Shown here piece by piece: positions 1-7,885 of a DNA stretch of 11,406 nucleotides. The first letter of the stretch is position 1, and the number at the start of each line of letters is the position of its first letter. The position numbers and the translations under genes are program-made. The stretch comes from Hyphomicrobium_A sp039933175 (lineage in GTDB: Bacteria > Pseudomonadota > Alphaproteobacteria > Rhizobiales > Hyphomicrobiaceae), in assembly GCA_039933175.1 (NCBI GenBank), contig JBDTOR010000071.1, positions 1 to 11,406 on the forward strand, read 5' to 3'. The notes beneath the pieces were generated by a model. It was not told the DNA's origin. It did not search any database and worked only from the letters and a program-made list of their open reading frames with translations.

Positions 1-2115
1 ACGCTGCTGCTCAGCCACCCCGACAGCGCCGATCTGTTCGCCGACCTCGACACGGTAGTCCTCGACGAAATCCATGCGCTGGCCGCCACCAAGCGCGGCG
101 ATCTGCTGGCGCTCTCGCTGGCACGGCTGCGCAAGCTGGCCCCCGGGCTACGCACGGTGGGGCTGTCGGCAACGGTGGCGCGGCCTTCCGAGCTGCGCGC
201 CTATCTTGTCCCGCAGGCCGCACCGCAATCGCACATCGAGATGGCCGACCTCGTGCTGATCGGCGGGGGTGCGAAGCCGCAGATCGACATTCTCGAGCTC
301 GACGAGACGATGCCGACGGTTGGTCACACGACGCGATACGCCATCGGCGCGATCTACGCGGCGATCGAGGCGCACCGGCTATGCCTGCTGTTCGTCAACA
401 CGCGCATGCAGGCCGAGTTGCTGTTCCAGGATCTGTGGCGCATCAACGATCTGGGCTTGCCGATCGGCCTGCACCACGGATCGCTCGACGCTCCGCAGCG
501 GCGCAAGGTCGAAGCCGCGATGGCCGCTGGCTCGTTGCGTGCCGTCGTCGCCACCTCGACCCTTGATCTCGGCATCGATTGGGGCGACGTCGATCTCGTC
601 ATCCACGTCGGCGCGCCCAAGGGCGCCAGCCGCTTCATCCAGCGCATCGGCCGCTCCAACCACCGGCTGGACGAGCCCTCGCAAGCCATTCTCGTTCCGT
701 CCAATCGCTTCGAGGTGCTGGAATGCCGTGCGGCGGTGGACGCGGCCGAGGCCGGCGAGCAGGACGTGACGTTTACCCGTAAGGGCGCGCTCGACGTGCT
801 GGCCCAGCACATCCTCGGCACGGCATGCGCCGGCGATTTCGATCCTGGCGCGCTCTACGCCGAAACGATCTCGGCCTCTCCGTACGCATCCCTGAAGCGC
901 GAGACGTTCGACCGCGTGCTGGGCTTTGTCACCGACGGCGGCTATGCGCTGAAGAGCTACGAGCGCTACGCCAAGCTGAAGCCGGCGCCGGACGGCAAAT
1001 TGCGCATCGCCCATCCGCGTTTCGTGCAAGCCTATCGCATGAACGCCGGCACCATCGTCGCCGCGCCGATGATCAAGGTCCGCCTCGTCGGCCGCCGCGC
1101 CGCTGCAACGCGCCGCGCGATGACCGGCGGGCGCGTCATGGGCGAGGTGGACGAATACTTCATCGAGCAGCTGCGCCCCGGCGACGCCTTCGTTCTGGCC
1201 GGCGAGGTTCTGCGCTTTGAAGGGATGAGCGAGAATGAAGCGTTCGTCACCCGCGCCACGGCGCGCGATCCCATCATCCCCAGCTACAACAGCGGCAAGT
1301 TTCCGCTGTCGACGCATCTCGCCGAGCGCGTACGCGCCATGCTGGCGGACGACCACGCCTGGAGCCGCCTGCCGCCGTCCGTCGCATACTGGCTCGAGCT
1401 GCAGCGCGAGCGCTCGATCATTCCCGGTCGCGACGAGGTGCTGATCGAGACCTTCGCGCGCGGCAGCTGCCACTACCTCGTCGCCTATCCGTTCGAGGGG
1501 CGGCTGGCGCACCAGACCCTCGGCATGCTGCTGACGCGCCGTCTCGACCGTATCGGCGCGGGACCGCTGGGCTTCGTCGCCAACGACTACGGCATGGCGC
1601 TGTGGTGCATCGGCGACATCTCGGCGCTTATCGCCTCCGGCAAGCTCGACCTCGACGAGTTGTTCTCCCAGGACATGCTCGGCGACGACCTCGACGCCTG
1701 GCTGGCGGAGTCGAACCTGATGAAGCGCACGTTCCGCCAGGTTGCGGTCATCGCCGGACTGGTTGAACGGCGTCATCCCGGCCGAGAGAAGACCGGCCGC
1801 CAAGTCGCCCTCTCGACCAATCTGATCTACGACGTGTTGCGCCGCCACGATCCGCATCACATTCTGCTGGAGGCCGCCTGGGCCGACGCGGCCACAGGCC
1901 TCCTGGACATTGCACGGTTGGGGGATTTTCTGCGCCGCATCGAGGGCAGAATCAGGCATCAACCCCTGGACCGGGTGTCGCCGCTTTCGGTACCCATCCT
2001 CCTGGAAATCGGCAAAGAGGCCGTCGCCGGGTTCGCTCGCGAGGAACTGCTGCGCGAGGCCGCTGCCCAATCACTGCGCCGCGCGACGTCAGAGGAGACC
2101 GAATGCTCGAGCTGA
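1..2115 (+). CDS. Ligase-associated DEXH-box DNA helicase (Lhr-type), 5' truncated
   Basis: This is an ATP-driven superfamily 2 helicase of the Lhr type, expected to work on DNA in a repair cassette with an ATP-dependent ligase, an exonuclease and PdeM. The frame is open from base 1, so the N-terminus with Walker A lies outside the window. About 704 residues are visible; family members are usually a little over 800. Counting from the window edge, the Walker B box DEIH is at residues 22-25, motif III (LSAT) near 55-58, motif IV (LLFVNTR) at 129-135, motif V (TLDLGIDWGDVDLVIH) around 187-202 and motif VI (QRIGRSNHR) at 214-222. A winged-helix/beta-barrel region follows, then a DEAD/H-associated C-terminal domain with the typical PSYNSGKFPLSTHLAERVR stretch. 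The stop overlaps the pdeM start by 13 bp, so the two are co-transcribed. A GTG at 157 lies inside motif III and is not a real start. The family call is firm; the exact substrate is not visible. Confidence 0.93.
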   Translation, partial: TLLLSHPDSADLFADLDTVVLDEIHALAATKRGDLLALSLARLRKLAPGLRTVGLSATVARPSELRAYLVPQAAPQSHIEMADLVLIGGGAKPQIDILELDETMPTVGHTTRYAIGAIYAAIEAHRLCLLFVNTRMQAELLFQDLWRINDLGLPIGLHHGSLDAPQRRKVEAAMAAGSLRAVVATSTLDLGIDWGDVDLVIHVGAPKGASRFIQRIGRSNHRLDEPSQAILVPSNRFEVLECRAAVDAAEAGEQDVTFTRKGALDVLAQHILGTACAGDFDPGALYAETISASPYASLKRETFDRVLGFVTDGGYALKSYERYAKLKPAPDGKLRIAHPRFVQAYRMNAGTIVAAPMIKVRLVGRRAAATRRAMTGGRVMGEVDEYFIEQLRPGDAFVLAGEVLRFEGMSENEAFVTRATARDPIIPSYNSGKFPLSTHLAERVRAMLADDHAWSRLPPSVAYWLELQRERSIIPGRDEVLIETFARGSCHYLVAYPFEGRLAHQTLGMLLTRRLDRIGAGPLGFVANDYGMALWCIGDISALIASGKLDLDELFSQDMLGDDLDAWLAESNLMKRTFRQVAVIAGLVERRHPGREKTGRQVALSTNLIYDVLRRHDPHHILLEAAWADAATGLLDIARLGDFLRRIEGRIRHQPLDRVSPLSVPILLEIGKEAVAGFAREELLREAAAQSLRRATSEETECSS
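2091..2097 (+). promoter_or_regulatory. Strong ribosome binding site for pdeM
   Basis: The purine run AGAGGAG sits inside the last codons of the helicase gene, 5 nt before the ATG at 2103. It fixes that ATG as the pdeM start and shows that translation restarts within the overlap. Confidence 0.75.
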
Positions 2116-2825
2116 AACCTGAGCGCCTCGCCTTCGACGACTTCCAAGACCAGGAAATCTGCATCTGCGGCAAGCTGTTCCGCGCCGACATGTCCGGCGC
2201 GCTGTTCTGGCCGGGCGAAGACGCGCTGATCGTCGCCGATCTTCATCTCGAGAAGGGCTCAGCGTACGCCAAGCGGGGGCAACTCGTGCCGCCGTACGAT
2301 ACGCGCGAGACGCTGGCCAAGCTCGCCGCCGCCATCGACCGCTTCAGCCCAAGCACCGTCATCGCCCTCGGCGACAGCCTGCACGACGTCGATGCTTCCG
2401 GCCGCATCGGCCTCGAGGAGCTGGAGATCCTGCAGCTGATGCAAGAGGATCGTGACTGGATCTGGGTGACCGGCAATCATGATCCCAAGGTCGATGAGCG
2501 TCTCGGCGGCAGCGTCGTCGGCGACATCGAGGTTGAGGGCCTCGTGCTTCGCCATGAGCCGCGCCCGGGACACGTCACGCACGAGATCGCCGGCCACATG
2601 CACCCGGCCGCCAAGCTGTCGATGTACGGCTATACGTTGCGGCGCCCGTGCTTCGTCGGCAACGGACTGCGTCTCGTCATGCCGGCGTTCGGCACCTACA
2701 CTGGCGGCCTCAACATTCTCGAAGATCCGTTCGAGCCGCTGTTCGGTCATGACGGCATGCACGTGTGGATGCTCGGCCAGGAGGGGCTCTACCCCGTGGC
2801 GACGCGTCTTCTCAGGGAAGACTGA
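2103..2825 (+). CDS. pdeM: Ligase-associated DNA damage response endonuclease PdeM
   Basis: A calcineurin-like metallophosphoesterase of 240 residues, the usual family length. Members are cytoplasmic metal-dependent phosphodiesterases/nucleases found beside ligase-associated helicases. The metal ligands are visible in order: D46-L-H48 in ADLHLEKG, D91 in ALGDSLHD, N125-H126 in VTGNHD, H151 in LRHEP, and H165/H167 in AGHMHP. The C-terminal MPAFGTYTGGLNI stretch (193-205) is characteristic of the PdeM branch. The start is supported by a strong Shine-Dalgarno sequence at 2091-2097 and by the 13-bp overlap with the helicase gene. All expected catalytic residues are present, so it should be active. 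The nuclease role is inferred from the family and the gene neighbourhood; the sequence alone shows only the phosphoesterase fold. Confidence 0.93.
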   Translation: MLELKPERLAFDDFQDQEICICGKLFRADMSGALFWPGEDALIVADLHLEKGSAYAKRGQLVPPYDTRETLAKLAAAIDRFSPSTVIALGDSLHDVDASGRIGLEELEILQLMQEDRDWIWVTGNHDPKVDERLGGSVVGDIEVEGLVLRHEPRPGHVTHEIAGHMHPAAKLSMYGYTLRRPCFVGNGLRLVMPAFGTYTGGLNILEDPFEPLFGHDGMHVWMLGQEGLYPVATRLLRED

Positions 2826-2844
2826 TCCTCAAGGAAGACTGGGC
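2811..2844. repeat. 17-bp tandem duplication across the pdeM stop codon
   Basis: Two adjacent 17-bp units, ctcagggaagactgatc (2811-2827) and ctcaaggaagactgggc (2828-2844), agree at 14 of 17 positions. The first carries the last codons and TGA of pdeM. The second fills the 22-bp gap to the converging gene. It is probably a small slippage duplication with no visible coding effect. Confidence 0.6.
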
Positions 2845-2847
2845 GGC

Positions 2848-3705
2848 CTAGCCAGGCTGGCGGCGGAAGTAGGCTGAGGCCAGCAGCCCGGCGAGGACCG
2901 CGATCAGCACGGCGATCAGCCCGTAGCTCATCGGATAGATGAACGCGAAGTTGTGCACGACGCGCTCCACGCCCGCGCGCTGCAGCGTCACCCGCGCGAT
3001 GTGTGCGCTAATGACCTCCCCGTTGCGGAACAGATAGGTGCGAGCCACCAGCGGCCCCACGGGAACGTTCGCCGGCAACGCAATCGTGCTGCGGAACAGG
3101 CTGCGCCCGGTGAACGTGACACCGTCCTTGGGCTCGATGACGTAGAGATTCTGCTCCTTCTTCAAGCGGATGACGGCGGCGCGAAATGCGGCGAGCTCGT
3201 AATCCTTGAAGGCGCCGCGCGAGGCGGGCGACGGCGTCATCTTGATGTGCCGGAAGCCGATGGCGTGCCGCTCCAGCACGCTTGGCCCGGCGATCTCCTC
3301 GATCGGCTTGGTCGAGGCGATGGCGTAGTAGCTCGGCACCGACGCGAAGGTGATCGCCGAAGTGTTGATCCACACGCCGGCCACGTCGCTCTTCTTGCGT
3401 ACCACGACGGGAAAGGGCGTGCCCTCGACCACCACCACGACATCGTAGAAGCCGGCATGGTCCTGTGGAGCCTGGCTGTTGTCGATGGCGCCAAACACGA
3501 TGATCTCGTGGCCGGTGAAGCCGGTCGTAACCTCAAGACTGCGGGTCGAGACGTCCGCCTCGATAGTCGGCACGTCGATGGGCGCGGCAAGCGTCGAAGC
3601 CGGCGGGGCGATCGGGCGCGGCGGCCCCATGCCGGGGCGCTTGTCCTGGCCGACAGCCGGCGTCAGCGCCAGCGCCATGAACAGAAGCAAGAGGGCGCGG
3701 CGCAT
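2848..3705 (-). CDS. TIGR02186 / Alph_Pro_TM family membrane-anchored periplasmic protein
   Basis: A 285-residue protein of an alphaproteobacterial family of unknown function (TIGR02186, Pfam Alph_Pro_TM). It has an N-terminal signal peptide (MRRALLLLFMALALTPAVG, likely cleaved near residue 20), a proline-rich spacer (24-45), a beta-rich periplasmic domain (about 50-255) and a C-terminal membrane helix (about 259-280) followed by RRQPG. This suggests a periplasmic domain tethered by its C-terminus. The start is the ATG at 3705, which overlaps the TAA stop of the upstream permease gene by one base (TAATG) and is preceded by a GGGGGGAGG ribosome site. The frame stays open for about 155 codons upstream, but that part lies inside the permease gene in another frame and is not coding. 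Coupling to a TauE/SafE permease is typical and suggests an accessory subunit, which is inference. It ends 22 bp from the stop of pdeM. Confidence 0.88.
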   Translation of the reverse strand: MRRALLLLFMALALTPAVGQDKRPGMGPPRPIAPPASTLAAPIDVPTIEADVSTRSLEVTTGFTGHEIIVFGAIDNSQAPQDHAGFYDVVVVVEGTPFPVVVRKKSDVAGVWINTSAITFASVPSYYAIASTKPIEEIAGPSVLERHAIGFRHIKMTPSPASRGAFKDYELAAFRAAVIRLKKEQNLYVIEPKDGVTFTGRSLFRSTIALPANVPVGPLVARTYLFRNGEVISAHIARVTLQRAGVERVVHNFAFIYPMSYGLIAVLIAVLAGLLASAYFRRQPG

Positions 3706-4625
3706 TAGAAGCCTCCCCCCAACACCGGGCCGATCGAGTAGATCTCCGCCGGCTTGGTCATCAGGTCCCAGCCGATGCGCAAGCAGACGAGCAGCACGAG
3801 CGCGGCCAGCATGAAGCGCAGCTGCTCGCCCTTGAGACGGTCGCCGGCCGAGGCACCGAACTGCGCGCCAATGACGCCGCCGACGATCAGCAGTAGCGCC
3901 AGCACGACGTCGACCGCCTTGTTCTGCATGGCCTGCAGCAGTGTCGTTACCGCCATGACGAAGACGATCTGGAACAGCGAGGTGCCGATGACGACGCTCG
4001 TTGGTACGCGCAAGAGGTAGATCATGGCCGGTACCATGACGAAGCCGCCACCGACGCCCATGATGGCCGCCATGAAGCCGACGAAGGCGCCGATCATCGC
4101 CGGGGGGATGACGCTGATGTAAAGCTTCGAGCGGTGAAAGCGCATCTTGAACGGCAGGCCGTGCACCCAACTGTGCTGGCCGGTCTTGCGCGCCACGTGG
4201 CCGCCGGTGCGACGCAGGGTGCCGATGCTCTCGATCATCATCAGCGCGCCGACGGCTCCGAGGAAGGTGACGTAGCTGAGCGAGACGAACAGATCGAATT
4301 GTCCCATCTGCCGCAGGATCTTCATCAGCGACACGCCGATCACCGACCCGACGATACCGCCGGCGACGAGCACGGCGCCCATCTTCACGTCGACGTTCTT
4401 GCGGCGGTACTGCGCGATGGCACCGGAGACCGAAGAAGCGAGGATCTGCATGGAGCCGGTGCCGACCGCGACAGCCGACGGCACGCCCATGAAGATCAGC
4501 AGCGGGGTGAGCAGGAAGCCACCGCCCACGCCGAACAGTCCCGACAAAAAACCTACGGCGCAGCCCATGCTGAGAAAGAGCGCGGCGTTGACGGACATCT
4601 CGGCAATGGGCAGGTAGATGTTCAT
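3705..4625 (-). CDS. TauE/SafE (TSUP) family sulfite/organosulfur or anion permease
   Basis: An inner-membrane permease of 306 residues, normal for the TauE/SafE family, whose members move sulfite, sulfonates, thiosulfate or related small anions. The internal two-fold repeat of the family is clear: SGLFGVGGGFLLTPLL at 28-43 and AIMGVGGGFVMVPAMI at 187-202, each ending in the conserved proline. About eight hydrophobic segments are seen, with a polar cytoplasmic-type loop near 137-168 (RRTGGHVARKTGQ and following). The chosen start is the ATG at 4625, giving MNIYLPIAE. The frame also runs to a TTG at 4661, but that start would add only 12 polar residues. Ribosome site evidence is weak at either start. 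It is the first gene of a two-gene operon with the TIGR02186 gene. The substrate cannot be told from sequence. Confidence 0.92.
   Translation of the reverse strand: MNIYLPIAEMSVNAALFLSMGCAVGFLSGLFGVGGGFLLTPLLIFMGVPSAVAVGTGSMQILASSVSGAIAQYRRKNVDVKMGAVLVAGGIVGSVIGVSLMKILRQMGQFDLFVSLSYVTFLGAVGALMMIESIGTLRRTGGHVARKTGQHSWVHGLPFKMRFHRSKLYISVIPPAMIGAFVGFMAAIMGVGGGFVMVPAMIYLLRVPTSVVIGTSLFQIVFVMAVTTLLQAMQNKAVDVVLALLLIVGGVIGAQFGASAGDRLKGEQLRFMLAALVLLVCLRIGWDLMTKPAEIYSIGPVLGGGF
3712..3720 (-). promoter_or_regulatory. Ribosome binding site for the TIGR02186 gene
   Basis: On the minus strand GGGGGGAGG lies 6 nt before the ATG at 3705, within the last codons of the permease gene. Together with the one-base TAATG overlap it indicates translational coupling, and it decides the start of the downstream gene. 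Confidence 0.7.
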
Positions 4626-4693
4626 CAGGTTCGCTAACGCAACAATCCCTCGCGTGCCCAAGAGGCTAGGCGCCGCATGCCGCTACAGGCGCC

Positions 4694-4722
4694 TCTTGCT
4701 CCGACCTTAAACGCCATGTCAA
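4694..4722 (-). promoter_or_regulatory. Candidate promoter of the TauE/SafE operon
   Basis: On the minus strand a perfect TTGACA (4722-4717) is followed at 17 bp by GCAAGA (4699-4694), a very poor -10 match. It lies about 70-95 bp upstream of the permease ATG in the only long gap before that operon. The -35 match is exact, but the weak -10 makes this a tentative call. Nearby, AGGCGCC occurs twice (4668-4674 and 4687-4693) and could form leader structure. Confidence 0.3.
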
Positions 4723-4780
4723 GGCAAGAGCGGGCACCACCAGGGCCAAGATACGCGAGTAAGTAAAAATAGGGGTTCGC

Positions 4781-4816
4781 AAAAACGCGAAGTGCGCCGC
4801 GTCTCCGCGGCGCACT
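4781..4816 (-). terminator. Intrinsic terminator of the PodJ-like gene
   Basis: A perfect 11-bp GC-rich stem, agtgcgccgcg (4791-4801) pairing with cgcggcgcact (4806-4816), closes a 4-nt loop. On the minus strand it is followed within 5 nt by a run of five T (4785-4781). It lies about 33 bp after the stop at 4850 of the PodJ-like gene, as expected for a Rho-independent terminator. Confidence 0.8.
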
Positions 4817-4849
4817 CCAATTATTTCAAGCTGGAGGCGTTTTCGGCGA

Positions 4850-7800
4850 TCAGCCGCGACGGTTGCCGTCTTTCCACACCTGACCGGCGAGGCGCGCGTC
4901 GTTGACGACGCCCTTGATCGGCTGGGCGCGCCACGCGGCGGCCTGCTCCTCGGCGACGGCAAGATCGGCGGCGCTCATCTTCGGCTTCAGCACATCGCGG
5001 CGGGCGGCGGCGTCCTTGTCGCCCGACTTGGCGGCAAGCAGCAGCCACTTGTAGGCCTGCTGCATGTCCTTGCCGACGCCCATGCCGTTCTCATACAGCA
5101 CGGCGAGATTGTACTGGCTGTCGGCGAGGCCGTAATTGGCGGCGCCGTTGAACCAGCGGGCTGCGCCCTCGTAGTCGCCCTTCGGGTTGCGGGAGGCGGC
5201 AAGCACCGCAAGGTTGTGCATCGCCTTGACGTTGCCCTGCGCTGCAGCGCGCTCGTACCAGATCTGGGCACGCGCGGCGTCCGGCTTCATGCCAAGGCCA
5301 CGTTCATACAGCGTGCCGAGGCGAAACTGCGCCATGGCGAAGCCGCCGGCGGCGGCGCGCTGATACCATTGCGCCGCTTCCTTGAGATCCTGATCCAGGC
5401 CCTTGCCTTCGGCGAGGCGCGAGGCAACCTCGAACTGCGCCGAAGCATCGCCCTTCGCCGCCGCGATGCGCAGCGAGAAGGGACCGACGGTCGCCGGCGG
5501 CAGCTTGACTTCACCGCTGGTCGGCGCCAGCTCGTCGACGCCAGGGGCAACACCGTTGCTGCGCAGAACGCGCTCTTCCATCATCGCGGCGGGTGTCACT
5601 TTGGCGGCCGCCACGCCGAGCTGACCGGAAAGGTAAGCCATCTGGGCCTGTTCCCTCATCCGGGCAATCTGCTGGCCGGTAGCGCCGCTGTCCTGCATCT
5701 GGATGCCGGGAAGCGATGCCGTGTCGATCGATGCGCCGTCGGCGTTGACGTCCTTGTACTCGCCCTTTTCGAGCGGCGGCACGATCTGGTTGGTCTGCTT
5801 CGGCGGCGGGCTCATCTCGGGCGCGTCCATATCGGGAGCGCCGGGCATCGCCGGATCCTCGATGGCCGGAACGGTCGCCGGAAGGGCGCCACCCTGCTTG
5901 AGGGTCGGAGCCGGGGCCACGATGGCGGCTGCGGGGACAGCTTCGATCTTCGCCGCCGGCGTACGCGGCATGAAGAAGATCGCCGCCGGGATGGCAGCCA
6001 GCAGCACCAGCAGGCTCATCGCTACTTTTTGCGAGCGAAAGGAGAAGATCGAGCGGCGCGCGCGCGGCTTTGCGGGCATGTCCTTCGGGTTCACCGACAG
6101 CTCGCCGGCGCGCAAATCGCCCGGCTCGGCAGTCATGTCGGGCTTGCTCGCGGCTTTAAGCTTGGCGCGGTGCGCGTCGGCGATGAAGTCGTGGCGCAGC
6201 ACTTCCATCGAACGCTTCGGCGGTTGCTGCATGCCGAACGCTTCCGCCTCGGCGTCGCGCGAGCGCGAAAAGGCGGCATCGATGTCGAAACTGGCGGTCG
6301 TGTAAGGCACGCGCGGCGGCGTCAGGTCGTCGTCGGCGTCTTCGTGGTAGGCGCGTACGTCGGCGTCGTCGTCGGAGCCGTCTGTTTCCATCGGCAGGAA
6401 GTCGGTGTGGTCGGCTTCCATGCGCGGCATCTCGGCGTACACCCGCGCCGTCGCCGGCACGAGGTCGTCGATCGTTGCCGGCATCGCTGGGGTGGCCGCT
6501 AGGGCTGCGGCCGTAGCCGCGGCATAGGACGGAGCCTCAGTGTAGGACGGAGCGGGAGCCTGGACCGGAGCCTGAGCCTGAGCATGGGCCCGCGGAGCAA
6601 ACGCTTCATAGTGGCCGGCCGGCGCCTGCTGCGCGATCTCGATCGCGTCGATCCTATCCAGCACGCGGATAATGGCGTGCTGCATCGTCTCCAGCATGCT
6701 GGCATTGTTCTCGTCGCTGTGACGGCGCTCGTTGATGAGGCTCTCGAGCATGCCGCGCACTTCGCCGATGTCGCGCGACTGGGCGGAGGTGAAGTTGCCG
6801 TCGGCCATCGTAGCAGCGGCGCGCTGTGCGGCCGAGTTGGCAAGATCTTCGTAGTCGTCCCGGCCCGAGCTGCGGCTGACGAGACCCGACAGGCGCTCGT
6901 CGGAAAGCTGCACGGCGATCATGCGCAGCTGCGCGTCGATGGCGTCGAGGCGGCCGTTGTCGGCGCTCACCAGGCGCGCCAGGCGGTCGTCGGAAAGCTG
7001 CGAGGTGATGGTGCCGAGGTGGGCGTCGATCACGTCGAGCCGCTGGAGCTGGCGGCGGAACTGACCGAGCTGGTTGCTGATTTCCTCGATCTGGGCCTCG
7101 GAGGCGCGCAGCTCGTCGAGATCGGCGCGCGTCGCGACATGGCCGAGCACCGAGTTGAGCTGCGTCTCAAGCGCGTCGAAGCGGCTGCCCAGCGACTGCA
7201 GGGCGTTCTCGGGGCGCATCCGGGCAAGCGACTGCTCGATGCGCACGGCGATCTCAGCGAAGCGCTGGTCGAGGTAATTGGTGTCCATCGAGCAGCCGCG
7301 CTGCTCGCCTTGGGGCGCAGCCGCCGCTACGTTGACGCGCGGTGCGTGCTGCAAAGCCTGGCCGGGAATGCCCTGCGTTCCGCTGCGCGCGGTCTGGGGC
7401 CGAACGGGCTGGCGGCGGTACGAGGCGTACGGCTCACCGGATTCGTAGAGCTCGACGAGGGCGTTGGCGGCGGCCGTGTCCCATGGGCTCGAAGTGTCGT
7501 CATTGCGTTTGGCAGAGCCAGGTGCGCCGAGCGCGATGATCTCGTCGGGTTGTACCCGCCCCACCCGCATGTCTTCTTCGGTGACGAAACGTACCGTCTT
7601 GGTGCGCGTCTCGGCGGACCGCATCGCCGCGTCGTATGGCACCAGGGCGTTGCGCCCAAGATCGGACAGGCGCTCACCCAGGCGATGCATCTGCTGCTGG
7701 ATGCGCTCCACGTCGGGCTCGAACTCGTGCGGAACCTGCGATCGGATCGACCGGGCTTCATCGCTCAGCGACGCCAGCCGATCCCGCATCTGATCGAGGA

Positions 7801-7885
7801 TCCTCCCTTGCGACGGCTCGCTCGAACCCGTGGCCACGGCATCGGCGCGCGCACCGTAGATTTCGTTATAGGCTTGGTTCGACAT
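4850..7885 (-). CDS. PodJ-like polarity protein: coiled coils, one membrane helix, periplasmic Sel1 repeats
   Basis: A 1011-residue protein with the architecture of the Caulobacter polarity factor PodJ (974 residues). It has a cytoplasmic N-terminal half rich in predicted coiled coil (about 30-95, 205-345, 365-420), a low-complexity Ala/Pro linker (about 430-480) and an acidic stretch (about 490-522). A basic RARR-SIFSFRSQK segment then precedes a single membrane helix (about 621-641). Beyond it lie a Pro/Ala-rich periplasmic spacer and four Sel1-type repeats (about 812-955; for example AAQWYQRAAAGG, AQIWYERAAAQG, AYKWLLLAAKSG). The basic flank predicts N-in/C-out. Only about 55 residues follow the repeats, so the peptidoglycan-binding domain at the end of Caulobacter PodJ seems absent. 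The ATG at 7885 has AAGGGA 5 nt upstream. The gene stands alone with its own terminator at 4781-4816 and a divergent control region. Polar localisation is inferred from architecture; many such genes are annotated only as Sel1-repeat proteins. Confidence 0.85.
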   Translation of the reverse strand: MSNQAYNEIYGARADAVATGSSEPSQGRILDQMRDRLASLSDEARSIRSQVPHEFEPDVERIQQQMHRLGERLSDLGRNALVPYDAAMRSAETRTKTVRFVTEEDMRVGRVQPDEIIALGAPGSAKRNDDTSSPWDTAAANALVELYESGEPYASYRRQPVRPQTARSGTQGIPGQALQHAPRVNVAAAAPQGEQRGCSMDTNYLDQRFAEIAVRIEQSLARMRPENALQSLGSRFDALETQLNSVLGHVATRADLDELRASEAQIEEISNQLGQFRRQLQRLDVIDAHLGTITSQLSDDRLARLVSADNGRLDAIDAQLRMIAVQLSDERLSGLVSRSSGRDDYEDLANSAAQRAAATMADGNFTSAQSRDIGEVRGMLESLINERRHSDENNASMLETMQHAIIRVLDRIDAIEIAQQAPAGHYEAFAPRAHAQAQAPVQAPAPSYTEAPSYAAATAAALAATPAMPATIDDLVPATARVYAEMPRMEADHTDFLPMETDGSDDDADVRAYHEDADDDLTPPRVPYTTASFDIDAAFSRSRDAEAEAFGMQQPPKRSMEVLRHDFIADAHRAKLKAASKPDMTAEPGDLRAGELSVNPKDMPAKPRARRSIFSFRSQKVAMSLLVLLAAIPAAIFFMPRTPAAKIEAVPAAAIVAPAPTLKQGGALPATVPAIEDPAMPGAPDMDAPEMSPPPKQTNQIVPPLEKGEYKDVNADGASIDTASLPGIQMQDSGATGQQIARMREQAQMAYLSGQLGVAAAKVTPAAMMEERVLRSNGVAPGVDELAPTSGEVKLPPATVGPFSLRIAAAKGDASAQFEVASRLAEGKGLDQDLKEAAQWYQRAAAGGFAMAQFRLGTLYERGLGMKPDAARAQIWYERAAAQGNVKAMHNLAVLAASRNPKGDYEGAARWFNGAANYGLADSQYNLAVLYENGMGVGKDMQQAYKWLLLAAKSGDKDAAARRDVLKPKMSAADLAVAEEQAAAWRAQPIKGVVNDARLAGQVWKDGNRRG
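6860..7039 (-). repeat. Two tandem 30-residue (90-bp) units inside the PodJ-like coiled coil
   Basis: Residues 283-312 and 313-342 are in-frame copies with 18 of 30 identities. Both have the pattern LD-x-IDA-x-L, then QLSD-x-RL-x-x-LVS, ending in GR. The DNA shows the same 90-bp spacing: cgtcggaaagctg recurs at 6898-6910 and 6988-7000. The units extend the predicted coiled coil by whole multiples without breaking it. Confidence 0.75.

Noticed and set aside
379..2070. A 563-codon open frame on the minus strand antisense to the helicase
   Set aside because: It shows no recognisable motif and is rich in Arg, Ala, Gly and His, as expected from the antisense of a GC-rich gene. The plus-strand frame carries the full helicase motif set.
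3706..4170. N-terminal extension of the TIGR02186 frame back to 4170
   Set aside because: It lies within the permease gene in another frame, has an Arg/His-rich shadow composition, and would bury the clear signal peptide and ribosome site at 3705.
6522..6585. Short direct repeats (taggacggagc twice, 18 bp apart; cctgag repeats), first considered as a CRISPR or satellite
   Set aside because: They encode the low-complexity Ala/Pro linker (APSYTEAPSY and neighbouring QAQAP) of the PodJ-like protein. There are only two imperfect units and no spacer structure.
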